Origin: Oxyruncus cristatus
Lineage: Eukaryota; Chordata; Aves; Passeriformes; Cotingidae
Direction of reading: 5' to 3'
NCBI GenBank assembly: GCA_013399855.1
Contig: VXAY01006935.1
Location: 1 to 64,000, forward strand
Length of the DNA stretch: 64,000 nucleotides
Part shown: one piece after another, positions 1 through 13,390 of the stretch
How the letters are laid out: every line of letters begins with the position of its first letter
Numbering within the stretch: the stretch's first letter is position 1
Program-made: the position numbers and the translations under genes
The notes under the pieces: generated by a model
What the model was told of the DNA's origin: nothing
Seen by the model: the letters and a program-made list of their open reading frames with translations, nothing else
Databases searched by the model: none

Positions 1-952
1 TAACAGAAGTGGCAAGATTGAGTCATATCATTCATGATAGTCCACTGACTTTGAGTGGTCCTGTTTTGGGCTACAGGCTGTATTTGATCCGAGAGTCAGT
101 TAGGACTTGCCTCTGGATTACTGCTGAGTCTGGAGGTAGGACAGCTCTCACAGTCTCCATGTGAGGTTTTTCAGTGCTCTGTGAGAATAACCTCTCTACT
201 CTGATTCTCAGCCCCAAGGGCAGTGGTCATGCAACTTCAGAGAAGCCTGTGGCTCACCTGTATGGAAGTCCACTGTTACATGGTATTAGAAGTTCATTTC
301 ATTGGTATATATACCATGGTTTTGAGGTTTCTTCTAAGTTTTCAAACAGGTGTTACAGCTCATAAAACAATTTTCAGTTCGCTGCATTACACTTACATCA
401 TGAATCTCAAAGATCTGATTGGGTTTTATTTTTTTTTTGTAATTTAGGTTATAGCTAGGATTAGAAGTTCTTGGTATATAACTGTTAAAGAGTCATTGTG
501 ATCAGATCTTGTAGTATTCTGACTCTTTCCTCTTGACTGTACATAGTCGGTCATGATGAAACATACTCACTCTGGGAGAATCAAGCTATTTGATGATGTT
601 TGATTTTCTGCCCTTGGTGTTATCACCACAGAGAAATTACTCCATCAGCAGATTTACTTCAAAAATTTTAGGTGCTCTTGAGTGGACAGAAGAGATTAGC
701 TTTATTAATGTGTAGTTCTTTACACTTCCTTTGTGGTAGTATGTTTGACACATTGCTGCAATTAAGTTAGAACATTGTCCAAGGTCACAGTGGAAAAATA
801 ATGTTTTTGTTTTCTATTGAAGTCACTCTGTCTTTTGAAATGTTTCCACTGTTGAGGTAACTGACTTTTTTGACAGTATTACAGAAAGTGATTTAGAAAC
901 ATATAACAGTGAATGTCAAACATCTTCAATTTGCAACTTGATTAAGCTTTTT

Positions 953-985
953 ATATGTGTGTGTGTGTGTATATATATATATATG
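953..985. repeat. TG/TA dinucleotide microsatellite
   Basis: An alternating run of TG repeats followed directly by TA repeats. It is a purine-pyrimidine alternating tract that can be length-polymorphic. Confidence 0.95.
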
Positions 986-1253
986 TAGTCTCCTGGGCAG
1001 GAAAAAGCTTTCTGAGAATAAGGAAATTGGTATTTGAAGAGACCTGGGGGTTGCTGAAGAGAATTTCCTCTATGGTCGCATTTTGCTGGGGTTTTTGAGG
1101 AAGAAAAAAAATTTTCTGAACCCTTCTTTCCACTCTCATGACTATTCTTTTTTCCATTGTTGCTCTTTTAGGTTGTGGGTTAAACAAAGCAGCTCTGGAA
1201 TGGTTCACGGAAGGCTATGTTTTTTATAGCTTTTCCTCAAGAAGGTATATATT

Positions 1254-2405
1254 TGTATTGGGTGTGTGTGGCAAGGTTTTGGTAGTGGGAAGGGGTGGGT
1301 TAGGGGATGGGCTCTTGGGGTGGCTTCTGTGAAAAGCTGCCAGAGCTTCCCCCATGTCCCACAGAACCAATGCCAGCCCGCTCCAAGGTGGACCTGCTGC
1401 TGGCCAAGGCTGAGCCCGTCATCTGGGGGTAACAGATTTAAGAAGGTGAAAAAACTGCGGCACAACAGCAGCAAGGACAGAGGGGTAAGAACATGTGAGA
1501 GAAACAGCCCTGCAGACACCAAGGTCAGTGAAGAAGGAGGGGGAGGAAGTGCTCCAGGCGCTGGAGTAGACAGAGGGGTAAGAACATGTGAGAGAAACAG
1601 CCCTGCAGACACCAAGGTCAGTGAAGAAGGAGGGGGAGGAAGTGCTCCAGGCGCTGGAGTAGAGATTCCCCTGCAGCCTGTAGTGCAGACCATGATGAGG
1701 CAGCTCTTCCCCTAAATCCCATGGAGGTCCACAGTGGAGCCTTCACCCCCTGGAGGACCCCATGCTGAAACAGGTGAATGCCTGAATGAGTCTGTGACCC
1801 TGTGGGAAGCCCATGCTGGAGTGGGTTTGCTGGCAAGACTTGTGACCCCACAGGGGACCCATGCTGGAACTGTCTGTTCCTAAAGGACTGCACCTCATGG
1901 AAGGGCCCCATGCTGGAGCAGTTGGTGAAGGACTACATACAGCCCATGGGAAAGACTCAGACTGTGATAAGTCCATGGAGGTCTGTCTGCAGGGGGAGGG
2001 ACCCCACACTGGATCAGGGGAGGAGTGTGAGGAGTCCTACCTCTGCAGAGAAATGAGCAGCAGAGACTTGATGAACTAAAGGCAACCTTCCTTCCCTGCC
2101 CACCTGTGCTGCTGCAGTGGACAAGGTAGAGAACTTGGGAGTAAAGTTAAGCCCAGGAAGAAGGGATGGGTGCAGGGAAGGTGTTTTAAGATTTGGTGTT
2201 ATTTCTTATTCCCCTACTCTGATTTGATTGATATAATTTCCCCAAGCTGACTCTGTTTTGCTTGTGATGGTAGCTGGTAAGTAATCTCTCCCTACCCTTG
2301 TCTCAATCCACAAACCTTATGTTTTCTCTCCCCTGTTCAGCTTAGAAAGGAAGTGACAGAGCAGTTTGGGTGGGTACCTGGCATCCAGCCAGAATCAACC
2401 TTGCA
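1254..2405 (+). mobile_element. Avian ERVL-type LTR (likely solo), with internal duplication
   Basis: A GC-richer block starts TGTATTGGGTGTGTGTGGCA and ends near CCAGCCAGAATCAACCTTGCA, the TG...CA boundaries of an LTR. The body resembles a widespread bird LTR family that I recognise from general knowledge: the GGCTTCTGTGAAAAGCTGCC segment, a series of degenerate 'CCCATGCTGGAGCAG' units at 1740-2010, and the 3' part with CTCTCCCTACCCTTGTCTCA. The 3' end is shared with the solo LTR at 59532-60097. No gag, pol or env frame adjoins it, so it is probably solo. The flanking five bases (ATATT and GAATT) match only partly, so target-site duplication is not clear. It lies in PUDP intron 1, in the same orientation as the gene. 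The frames it contains (162 aa on the minus strand, 149 aa on the plus) are not retroviral genes. Confidence 0.75.
1476..1661. repeat. Perfect 93 bp tandem duplication inside the LTR
   Basis: Copy 1 at 1476-1568 and copy 2 at 1569-1661 are identical by eye, both starting GACAGAGGGGTAAGAACATG and ending GGCGCTGGAGTA. The unit is 93 bases, a multiple of three, so frames run through it. Two identical copies inside an otherwise degraded LTR point to a recent duplication or an assembly error. Confidence 0.93.
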
Positions 2406-4551
2406 GAATTTTCACTGAGAAGACATAGTTGGTTATTCTTCGCTGACTTTGATAATACAGTGATTCTTCTGGTTGCATCTACTTTGTGTGGTAGTTTTAT
2501 CCACACGCCTTGGAACATCTCATTCCAAAACAACTTTATAAAGCCTGTTTTGTGTTCCTCGGGTCAGTGAACTGCTGCTATATGTTGTCAGCAATATCTC
2601 AAGAAGAGGAGGTACCCCCTTGGTGAAAGGCTAACTTCTTGTGAACATGTTATAAGCTGATAGTGTGTTCAGAGCTGGCAATTGCTCCTCCTGTTGAGAA
2701 CATTTATTGTGTAACACTGTTGCCTTGGTATAGTCGCTTATATGCTAATGCCGGTGTAACTGTTACCTGACTCAAGTCTCCTCATACACATTTTAGGAAG
2801 TTACTTGACTGTTAACGGTAGGTTTCGACCCTACAAGAGGGATTTTTTAGGCACCATGTCAACTGCTGTTTGCATAGTTCTATTTTTAATGGTTAAGGCT
2901 CTATGTAAGAGTTTAGGAAAGCATATCAGGCAGTTTCTGTGAATCAATAGCTTTTCTATTTTTAAGCTAATGAGATGCTGTCACATAGGTGGTGCTTAAT
3001 AAGTACAGTTTTAGAATGTGTTGCATTAAGTCATATATATTGCCTGCTATTTCAAAGTTGGATTCCCTTGTGCTCTGGAATTGAAATACAGACTTCTCTT
3101 TACTTTTTCATGTGCTATTTTGTATTGTGCCAGAGTATTTGTTTACGGTTCCATATCAGAAGAACGTTTGCATGGTTTATTCGTGAACTGTTTCTTTCAC
3201 TTCCCTGTGGCATTAAAAGGGAGAATAAAGTATGTATGTGAATAGAAGATAGCACTGAGATAGGCCTGCTATATTAATGTAAACTAAAAGCCTTTTGAAT
3301 TTGTTCAGAAGCTTCTTTCCCTCCCCATAGAAGTAACATGTTTCTCTGCATATAAAATGAGAAATTGGCTTCCTCTGTTGCTGCCATTGAAGAATTCTAC
3401 CAAGTAATGTAAGCCCAGAGGGGCAAATACGATATACTCATTTGGGAATAGTCCCATGCAGCTGCTATTGTTGGGGCACCAAACTTACTGTCTTTTTAGA
3501 CCTGTTAACAACAACTTGAATTCATAGTAGGATGTCTGATATCAGAGAAGGGCAGACAGAGTGACAGCACTGACTTAGCCAGTGGCAGTGTGTTTCTCTG
3601 GACGTAGTGAAGTAATCACTGTGTAACGCATTAATCTGTCTTGCAGTGCACTTATATAATATTCAAGTACAATGAAAAAAAGAAGTAGGTTTGCAAAAAT
3701 TAAAGCTCCAGAATAGACTTCTACCTGCTCCTTCCTAAAATGAATAATGGATCATTTTCAGTGAATTTTTCTAAGTGCTAATCAGAAACATAATGATGTG
3801 CAGATCACTACTCAAATTGGAAGCAATAATATTAATTTTCAACAAATATAGTAATTTTTTTTCTTTATCTTTGGAGGTTATGGTTTATCAATCACATAAA
3901 AGGGTTTACTGAATACCTTGCTCTTTATAACTACCCCATGATTTTGAAGTAGCCATTATTTGGTGGTTATTTTATTTTCATAGAGACTTAACCTTCCTTT
4001 AACTTCCAGTTAACAATAAGATGAACTTAAGTGGTACTGGTTATGAGAGTAGATTAGTTGATGGGTAAAAGACATGAATACTGCAGCAGCATTTCCTTTA
4101 GTTTGATGGTCCAGACTTTAGGTGCAGCCCACCTGGTTGGGTACATCAGCACCACATGCCTTGACATTTAGGCATGGCTCAAATATTTCGGTTGACCAAT
4201 GTGTGAAAGCAGTGCTAATTTCCTCCTGTGACAGTGACTGAAATGGGTGTCTCTAAGATGCTAAATTTGGATTTCTTTTTTTTCCTAAGCAAGTTCATGG
4301 AAGGAGTCCTACAGTAAAGGATAGAACATTCCTTTTTCTTGTCTTCAAAGAGTAGAATGTTCCTTTTTCTTCTTTTCTCCTCAGGAGGCTTTCTGTGCTA
4401 AGCAGTTTGAACCACATCTCCGTAATGAGCTGTTGAGTCAACAGGCTCCAGGTTGATTTGTATTCACTGGATAGTACTCATCCTGAGTTTTATTCTTTAA
4501 AGGCAGCTTTTGCCTGTAAAACACAGTGCTATACATAGACTATATATAAGT

Positions 4552-4642
4552 AAATGTTTAAAAATATATGCTTTATATATATATGTACAAGCATATACAT
4601 AAACATGTATAAAAGTGTATATATATATATATATATATATAT
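4552..4642. repeat. AT-rich dinucleotide cluster
   Basis: Several interrupted TA runs, the longest an uninterrupted TA repeat at about 4617-4641. Confidence 0.9.
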
Positions 4643-6332
4643 GACGTAAGAGCATAAAAAAATTAATGTGATGTTAGAAAAGTAGGCTCAGGCCCTTTGA
4701 AAGGCTGGACTAGTGCTGTAACACTTAGGCTATTGTGCAAAAGATAATTTCTGTTGCCTGCCTTCCTTATCCCCACTTTTGCTGAGCTGCTGTGAGTTTG
4801 AGGTCAACTGTGAAACTGCTGGTTTTTTTCTCCTATTAGCTGGCATCAGTAACCATAGTAATGCGTTTTTAAACTAGCTTTCATAGTAGTGAAAGTATGA
4901 ATGAAAGGATGTTGGGAGGGAAGTGCAAGACCGACCTTTTGCCACAAATTGCAAGACAAAATAAAGAAAAATAAAAAATTAAAAAACTTTCCCTTTATTT
5001 TTTGGTCTTTGCTAACTCAGGAGCCTTCAGCTCTAATTCTTCAGTGGTTCCGGGTGGACTAAATTAATTTTTTGCAATTTCAGACCTGTTCTAGTGACAA
5101 TTGTGTAGTTGTAGTGTTTTGTGTAACTTATACTGATCTTGTCTGTCCTGTTTGACTGCTGATACCTCAAGAGGAAAGTCTTAAATTCTCTCTGAAAGAA
5201 ATTATAAGCATAGCAAAAGAATGAGGAATGAGTTATGCACAATATTTTATTTAGTGACATAAAGTATTGTACCCTCAGCGACCCTTTTTATTTTTGTGTT
5301 TTGTGGTGCTTGGGGTTTTTTATTTATTTATTTATATTTTTCTATTTTTATTTTTCTTTGATTGTTTGTTTTTGAGATGGAGCTATAATTGATGAGTTGT
5401 GGTTAGTAGTATCTTGATTTCTTTTTTGAGAGGATGTTCCTTGTTCCGTTCTAAGTTTGCTGTTCAGTAGCCATTGGTTTCCCATACTTTTCTTTTTCCT
5501 GGTTACCAAAACCACCAATAGAATCTTGCAAATTTGTAGATAGGTATGTGGCTTTTATCTTACCAGTGGTGCTTCCTAAACTTTTTGATAGTCCGCATAC
5601 CATTAGAAATTGTGTTGGATGTCCCACTGTTTGATACTCATATCCTCAGTTATGTGGATATTTCAAGAATTGTTTCACTTGTGTGACTGAATGAGCTAAG
5701 GGCAGGTACTACCTGTGGGGAGAGAGGTTGCAGAATGGAAAGATTGATGAGTGATCCCTTTAGAGCACAGAGACTTATTGAAAGACATCCATTTCCTTGC
5801 TTTCACGCAGTGCTGCAGCGCTTTTTATCCTCCTGAGTCTCACAGACTTGACACGACTAGTCAGTGAGCTGATCAGCCGTGTCTTTGTATGCTTGAGAGA
5901 GAGAGAGGGAAAGGAACGGTGAGTTCATGATTTTGCTGGTGTTGGAATAGGTGGGCATGAGGACCATTGATTGAGTTCTGCATGTAATACTCAGGACTCG
6001 ACGAAAGTTAGTCTTTCTGATGGGAAATCTGTCACTTCTTTGGCTTTGCCATTACTCTGTTTACACCCTGTGTTCTTTAACACTGTTCAGTTGATGCAGT
6101 GGGATAATAAGAACACAAGGGCCTGTGTTATAGTTATATCCAGAAATGAGAGAAAATGTCAGTGTTGTTACTATTACCATAACTCCATGATTAGAGGAAA
6201 CATCTGATACTCTCTGGAGTCTTGATTGCCCCCACCATTCCAGCCACTGTATAGATTTGTTTGCAAGTTAACAGTTTATGCTGTGCTAAATGCCATCAAT
6301 TGAGTTGCAAAAAGCAAAGGAAAAATTCTCAT

Positions 6333-6400
6333 TTCTATAATTATATTCTAGTTCATAATTATATTCTGGTTCATAATTATATTCTGGTTCATAATTATAT
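6333..6400. repeat. 18 bp minisatellite, about 3.7 copies
   Basis: The unit TTCATAATTATATTCTGG is repeated at 6352-6369 and 6370-6387, preceded by a 19-base variant at 6333-6351 and followed by a partial copy from 6388. A minus-strand frame reads it as repeated NQNIIM, a chance product. Confidence 0.9.
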
Positions 6401-8611
6401 TTATCTCATGTACCCCAATTGAGCATTTCAGTAATATGTATGGGTTTTTCACACAGTTACATACCCCATAGAGATAAAGGAATATTGTGAAAGACTGATA
6501 GGAAAGCAAAATCAGTCTCTGTGTGTTCATTCAGTATTGATGGTGACGAAATCCAATGAGATTTTCTCAGTCTTGGGTAAAATGTTGGTAAAAATTACTG
6601 CCTGTGTTTGAATTTGGCTAAATTGAATACTGAAAATGGTACCCTTCTACTTTTAAATAGAAATCTGCCTCACAGGTATGGATACAAGAAACCTGTTGCT
6701 TAAATTAAAATTCTTCTCTTTAACCATTTTTATATCCCTAAAAAGCCGCACAAACTCTTGCCGAGTTTTAATGTCCAGGATCTGACTTTGACTTACTAAA
6801 ATATATTGAATACACACAATTAAAATTCTGTTTAAGACTGGACTCCTTGCAGAAGGATAAATCATAGGTGTATTTCATCTGGAAAACTTAATGCAAAGTT
6901 GAGATGGGTTATTCAGACAAAGAACTCAAAACTAATGATTAAGATGAGATACAGCTATAAGAAGCTTTCATGCCAACTGACCCGATTTCCTTGATAAACT
7001 ACAGATTATTTTAGAATCACAATAACCTAATTTCAATAAATTCAGGAAGTGTAAAACATTCTGAAAAAATCAAGTTCTATATTCTTTCATGAAGTCATAA
7101 TCTTCTGTAATAAGCTGTCTTCATGTGTAAGTGATTGATAAAGCTGAGCTTTAGGTACTACTTTGATGCTCACTGTACCCTCAGCCTAGGTAGATCTGCA
7201 CTTCTAATTCTGACTCTGCAATGATTTGATCACGTCATGCACTCCACTTATGCGCTGTGGTCTGTTGCCAGGTGACCTCTAGGTCTTTCTGAACACTCAT
7301 CAGCATATTTTTTGTGCCAGATCACAAATTGAGTAATCCAGTGCTTCTGTCATTCTTGTCACTTTATTTGTATTTATTGTGACTAGCTTTTGCACACTGT
7401 AAACAACACCCATGGAGCTGCCTGTACCGTTACTTAGAAGAAGGGTCACTGTAAAAATGACTAGAAGATGATATGTGACTGGGGAATGAATATTACTTAT
7501 TCCCAGTGAAATGTAGCAAGCAGATGGACAGAACATCCTGCTGATAATGTCCATGTAAAAGATATATCAAGAGATGAGTACTTTGAAAGGTTATTTTATT
7601 TTATATATATATTATTTTGAGGTTATACATTTTCTGGAAATTGAGGGAGCTAAGAATTCTGGCTTTTCCTTCTTCTCTTAGCCACTGCCAGTGTGTCCTG
7701 TTGTGTTCTCAGCTTGTATTCCTGATGGGGGCTAAGAGCTGAGGCTGGATTCACTTGGTGAAATGCATGTGTCTATTACCACTTGGGATGCTGTAGGGCA
7801 TCTGGCTGCTCATGCAGTAAGGTGTGAGTCTTGCTCAGATTACTCTTTTTTACCATCAGATGTATGTGGATGTTTTGGACATACTAGAGTAGATACCAGT
7901 GGGTGCCTATAACTAAGAACGTGAATGGAATTCCTCTTCCTTGTTTCATTTCACTGATGGGTTAAATTCATGTCTGGGCATCAGATATAATTTCTTATTC
8001 CATTGCGGATTTATAGCAGTTTGAAATTGTTTTGTTGATGTACTTAAACTCTAATCAGTCTATGGTTTATTTCTTGTTACAATCGTGAAAAAGCTAGCCT
8101 ACCTTGTACTTGCTAATTGCTTTTTTTGAGATTGCTTCATTTCAATGGGAATAAGAAATCTTAAAGTTGTATAATTATTTACTATTTATTTACTGCTGTC
8201 TAATTATAAGTGGAAATACAGATTTTCCTTTCTCTTCAATCAAAAGGAACATAGGTCCTTAGCTATTAAACATATATGTAGGAAGTGCAGCATTTTCAGC
8301 TGTGGTCTCCTCAGATTCCAGCAGGAGATTTTACAGTGTGTACATAGGTGTGCTTGTGTGTGTAAATTTTTCCCTCCAGATTTCAGTTTTTGTTCATGTA
8401 CTGTAGTGGAACATATTTATCTGAGCAAGTAAAATGTTCACATCTATGCTTCTGTTATTCACTCATGAAAATTAAAATCAAGTTGTTTTTCCAGAAAGAC
8501 AAATATTTAGAATCTTAAAAGAGGTCAGGAATCTTGAAATTATAATAATTTCCATTGCAACCAGGTTGATGTCCAGACTCCAAATGCTATGACATCAGGT
8601 AGAGTGAAAAT

Positions 8612-8820
8612 GATCTCTTTACAGAGAGAGTAATCAGCCATTGGAATGGGCTGCCCAGGGAAGTGGTGGATTCTCCATCCCTGGAGATTTTCAAGATGAG
8701 GCTGGACGTCGCACTTAATGCCATAGTCTAGTAACCACAGTGGGGTCGGATCAAGGGTTGGACTTGATGATCTCCGAGGTCCTTTCCAACCCGTCTGATT
8801 CTATGATTCTATGATTCTTT
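8612..8820 (+). mobile_element. CR1 LINE 3' end
   Basis: The sequence has the standard CR1 3' UTR landmarks: TTGGAATGGGCTGCCCAGGG, the CTCCATCCCTGGAGATTTTC segment, GGTTGGACTTGATGATCTCC, GGTCCTTTCCAACC, and a terminal GATTCTATG array. It is 5'-truncated, as most CR1 copies are. It is one of the better preserved copies here. Confidence 0.92.
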
Positions 8821-9501
8821 GAGAGAAAAGTTGAAGGTTTTATAAGCCAAGCCTTCTTATGGATAATTAATGGGGGGAGGAAAGGAAAGAAGGCTCTCTG
8901 ACATCCTGCTTTTTTAAACATTTATGTTGCTTTCAACACTTGAGTAATATGTGGGACTTACATATATTTAAATTAAATGTAGACAGTGTTCAGTTGTTTG
9001 TGCACCAGTTTGGAGGTATTTCTGTTTATTTTCTGGCTTTTTTGTTGTTTTTTTTTTCCTCTCAGCACTGAGAAAGCTAAGTTCTAACACAATATGAATA
9101 AGTTAACAATTAACGGTTTTAATAGGTTTGACTCAAACTTGTTCATGAGTACTCTTTAGTTGGCAAATTGCAACATTGCATAAAAGACCATTTTTAGGTC
9201 TGCAATCTGGACATAATTAAGAATTTCTTTAGGAGAAAAGTTTAATCCACAAGTTGTCTATGTGATACTTAAAATGCAGGAGACTTAAAATTAGTATCTT
9301 TAGCTATGGAGTTGAATCACACTCAGATAGATTAACATGTAATTATCATAGAGACTCATAGGAAAATTTTCATACTCTGTAATTTTTTGTTTCCTTGTTT
9401 TAATTCTTAGCTTGCTATGTGTTATTTAATAGGATGAAAATTAATTTTCAGTTTCAATTTTAAACTTTCAATTTTATGTCCTTCACCTGGTGAGTCTGAG
9501 A

Positions 9502-9560
9502 TATAGAAAAAAAAAACAGTGTATAAGAAAAAAAAACCAGTGTCTAAGAAAAAAAAAGGA
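9502..9560. repeat. A-rich tandem repeat, three units
   Basis: Three units of about 21 bases, each a TATA/TCTAAG-like start, an A run of nine or ten and (in the first two) CAGTG. It may derive from slippage at an A-rich tract. Confidence 0.8.
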
Positions 9561-10676
9561 AAGGGGGAACTGTGAATTTTAAACATTGTATTCTTAATTT
9601 ACCTTCTGACATGAATTATTGCACTATTTTATTGTCTATAAAAATGTTTTTACATGGCAAAGGACATGTTGATAACTGAATTCCTGAATTTCTCCAAATA
9701 AATCTCATGAGAGCAGCTTCTTCCCTTCCTTGCTTTTCCCTTTCATGGCTAAAGTGATAGTAATAAACATACCTTTAGAGATACAGCAGACAAAGACATG
9801 CATGACAAGGAAGTTAAAGCATGGTTAACAGCAGCAGCTGGCTTTTCAAAAGAGATTACTTGAAAAGGTAAACAGACTGGTAGAAAAACCAATGTTCAAG
9901 ATCTTTGCTGAAATGAAGCCAGGAGCTGAAAGTACATTTCTTCCCCATATTAGTGTTAAATTAAATGTTAATGACCTTCTTTTTCAAAGATTTGGTGGGG
10001 GGGAGGAAAGGATGGATTATTTGTTTCTATTAAAAAAAAATAGCTTGAAAACTAAAACATCTTTGACATATGAACTGCCAAAATTCAGCCTGAAGTTTAG
10101 TCTTGTCTGAAATCCCCTGGAAATACTAGTGGGTGTGTTTTGCTGGAGTAATCCCATGTAAATGCAGAGCTGCCAGCAGCACTAGAGTAATGACTGTTAC
10201 GTCTTTGAAGGCACTCAGAAGCTTCCGTTCAAAGACACTCTTAAATAATTAATTCTTTTTTCTTTTTTCAATTTACATGGAATGTGTAATGACATCCCCC
10301 AAGTACCAGATTTCCTTCCTTCCCTTCTTTTCTTTCCCATGAAAAGCATAAATCGAGTATTTTAATTAAGACACTTCATGCTAACTTGGATAGTAAAGAA
10401 AGGTGATGAAAGAGCAGGTCCAGATAGTTCTTTGTTGAGGCCCTTAGTTATCTCTTCTTAACACAGAAGTGACAGCTTTCAAAACCTGGGTACCCATGAG
10501 GTGATCCTAAAAGCCTGGGTTCCCCTCCGCACATAAAGGGAGGCAGTTATACCCACTTTGTTATGAGCCCTCTGCTCCTGGCAGTTCACTCCCTTACCAT
10601 TTATGTGGTCCGTTTGCAAGACAGCTGCCTAGCTGCCTATAGGTGGGTTTCATTTTCTTTTTTGTTTGTTTGACAG

Positions 10677-10895
10677 ATACCGAGCGTCTCTATTCAGTGG
10701 CGTTTGAAGAGATCTGTGGGCGTTTTGGAAAATCCTATACCTGGGATGTGAAATCCTTGGTTATGGGTAAAAAAGCCTTAGAAGCGGCAGAAATTATTCG
10801 AGATGTTCTAGATCTTCCAATAACCAAAGAAGAGCTACTAAATGAAAGTAAAATCAAGCAGGAGAAGCTATTCCCTAGTACTGCATTGATGCCAG
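10677..10895 (+). CDS. PUDP: PUDP exon 2 (internal coding exon), pseudouridine-5'-phosphatase
   Basis: PUDP is a HAD-superfamily phosphatase that removes phosphate from pseudouridine 5'-monophosphate, a product of RNA turnover, in the cytosol. Seen: the exon starts after a pyrimidine-rich acceptor ending TTTGACAG and stops before a GTATGT donor. It supplies the last two bases of an Asp codon, 72 whole codons and the first base of a Gly codon, so it enters and leaves in phase 1. The peptide begins [16 protein letters not shown] and contains [15 protein letters not shown] and ends ALMP, closely matching vertebrate PUDP as I know it. These would be residues 21-94 of a 228-residue protein and form the start of the helical cap domain. 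The preceding exon with the nucleophile motif (FDMDG type) is not in the window. The open frame runs on for 16 codons into the intron, but the GT donor and family alignment place the exon end at 10895. Identification is very secure. Confidence 0.96.
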
Positions 10896-13390
10896 GTATG
10901 TTTCTTTTCAGTATTTACAAACTCTTTATGGAATTATTTAAATGATAATCAAGGCAGAAATTTGTAATCTGTCTTCCACAAAATAGTTTCTCTTACAGAT
11001 TCTGTTTCATCACCTTTGTTTTAGCACATCTTACTCAAATCCACCTGTTATTTACCAGTCTAAAGATATATTTTACGTGTCAAGGAGTACAGAAAACTTT
11101 TGTCCCTATTTACTTGGAGAAAAGCTTTTTTCTAGGTGTTTTAAAAGAAAAAAAAAAGGACTAGGTAAATGTCCGTGGATTCTGTTTTGTAAACCAGACA
11201 TTCTTTATAATTGTTGTTGGCAGCTTTCCCTGACTATGAGCTTAGCCTGATTTTGTTAAGCACAAACGCATTTGAGTGCACATTTAAAAGTATGCGAGTC
11301 CATGGGTTCTTTCGGTTGGGATTAATCTTGCTTAACCTGAACATTGAAACTCAAGTAACAGCATCTGAGCGTGTAACCGGAAAGAGAGGATTCCTCAGGT
11401 TATCCTAAGACAGGAGAGTTTCCTCACCTTTTACCAGTGATAGAGCAGAATGCCCAAATGAGAAGCTTCAGCCGGGTACCTCAAGATAAGCAAGAGGATG
11501 AATCTTATCTGTAGTGTGAATGGATACTTTTATATTAGGTTACATTTAGATCTGAAATGCTTAGAGAGAAATCCTCAACCATACAAGATTAACAAGATAC
11601 CTAAGCCTAAGATAGCTGGTAACTTTATGTACAGTGTTAAACTTTCTGGAGCAAATATCAATAATTTATGAGGGGAAAAAAAAGGAGGAGTTGGAGAGGA
11701 ATATGAAAAAAGTATTATAAGTGAAATAACTGCATGTCACTGTATGAGTTTGACTGTTATCATTTTTTCTCTTTGAACGTGTGCTCATTTGTTCTGACAA
11801 TTTCTACAGTGCATTAAAGTTTTAATTTTTAGATGCTTTTTTATACCTAGTTTCATAATGCACTAGGAGGATGAAAGTTAAAAATATGTGATATCTTAGG
11901 AATAAATAACAAGCAGCAAAAATAAAAGGTGTCATTTTTTTAGCAGCTTAAAAAACTTGAGTATTTTGTGCAGCCAACTTAGTTATCTCGTTGTCTTTTA
12001 TGTGCAAGATTTTTCAAATTGCATCTCTCTTAATCATAGTTCCACTTAAAACTATAAGCCTAGTTAAACTCTCCAAAACAATGAGAAATATGGATTGATA
12101 CATTTTTCATTTTTCATGTCAAACTTCTGGGATTAAATTTTCAACTGTATCTTTTGCGAGCCAAACCAAAAAAACTTAGTCTGGGCTTAGAAAATGCCAG
12201 ATGGACAGACTGGGTAAAATGTTACGAGGCACAGAGGAGAGTTGCTGTAATGAAACAACACAGGTAATAGACACTATTAAGTGGATATTGTGTGCCAGTT
12301 GAAGATTGTGATAATGTGGCTGAGCTGGCTTAAACAGAGTTAGAGAGGTGATGGAACAGATTAGCTGAAGGAAACACGAGCTTTTATGCTGTTCCTGACT
12401 TCAAAAAGTGTATTCTGGACTTGCTGAAACTGGGCTATTATGGATGAAAAAAACCAAAATTCTTACTGTGAAAAGCAAGGTCATCCCCAGAATTGTTCAA
12501 CTGGTAATCTTTTCAGTTCAGCTAAATACATGTGATAACTTTCTTCAGGGTATTTTCTAAAGCAGAATTGATGTGAACTAACATACTTTATGCTCACTGG
12601 CCATTGTGGAGAGCGGAGGCATCCTCGGTCACAAAAGTGATATGATCTGTCCTTTACTTGGAGGCAGCATATGAGATACAAGCTAAATTGGCATGAATTT
12701 TGAGAGACCAGGGTGATGTCAGCTAATAAGCTATAGGGAAATGGCTCCAGCTACCTACTATCTAGTTTCTTTAAGGACTGTTCTCCAATCAACCAGATTT
12801 TTAAATCTGGTATTTTCTTCTGCCCTTTTGTGTCTTCTGAAGGTGTTTATTCATGTAATCCTTGTGGATTTGTTCTACAGTCTCTTAATGTTCTGTAATT
12901 AAGAATGGGCTTGCATGTGTTGTGTAAGATGTAAGACTGTGATGACATTTTGAGTTTACACTGTTCTCTGACTAAACTGGTCTTTCAGATGGTTACAGGT
13001 AAATACAGGAAAGTGAAAGTTAATTGTCATATTAATGGCATAGGATGACTGAAGTGCTGTGTCTCTGGCCATCTTTTGACAGTTAATATTCAGGTGAGGT
13101 TTTAGTTTTTAATCAATTTCTAAAGTTTGTCCAGAAAATAACATGGAAATTTGGTTTGGTGGAGAGCAGTGCTAAACAATGACCATTGATGTTTGAAAAA
13201 GTGACTCAAGCAAAGCAGCACTTGTTGCTGGATGTGGAATGAGCTATGCACATAGTTTTGCCAAACATGATAGCTCTATTAATTCCCAAATCCAGTAATT
13301 AACAGGTATGTCAGTGATGGTTAAGGATACTGGGAAGTTGTATGAATATTCAATTGACAAAACAGTTCTTTGTCTGACAGGTTAGAAACC

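Larger units (their letters stand above)
1..10676 (+). other. PUDP: Partial PUDP intron 1 (5' end outside window)
   Basis: Everything before 10677 is inferred to be intron 1. I looked for a plausible exon 1 (a GC-rich start region encoding a FDMDG-type motif and ending one base into an Asp codon) and found none, nor a CpG-island-like promoter; the only GC-rich block is the LTR at 1.25-2.4 kb. The stretches 1-1250, 2410-8610 and 8825-10670 are AT-rich intronic DNA with a few simple repeats listed separately and otherwise nothing I can recognise. Confidence 0.75.

Noticed and set aside
1205..1715. Overlapping frames of 162 aa (minus) and 149 aa (plus) with repeated peptide blocks
   Set aside because: The repeats come from the 93 bp duplication in an LTR, whose length is a multiple of three; neither peptide resembles a retroviral or host protein.
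1..10676. Search for PUDP exon 1 and promoter
   Set aside because: No FDMDG-type coding segment with a suitable donor, and no CpG-rich start region other than the LTR.
10896..10945. Extension of the exon 2 frame to an in-frame stop at 10945 as an alternative terminus
   Set aside because: A good GTATGT donor at 10896 and exact phase fit with exon 3 make this intronic read-through; an intron-retained isoform cannot be excluded but has no support here.
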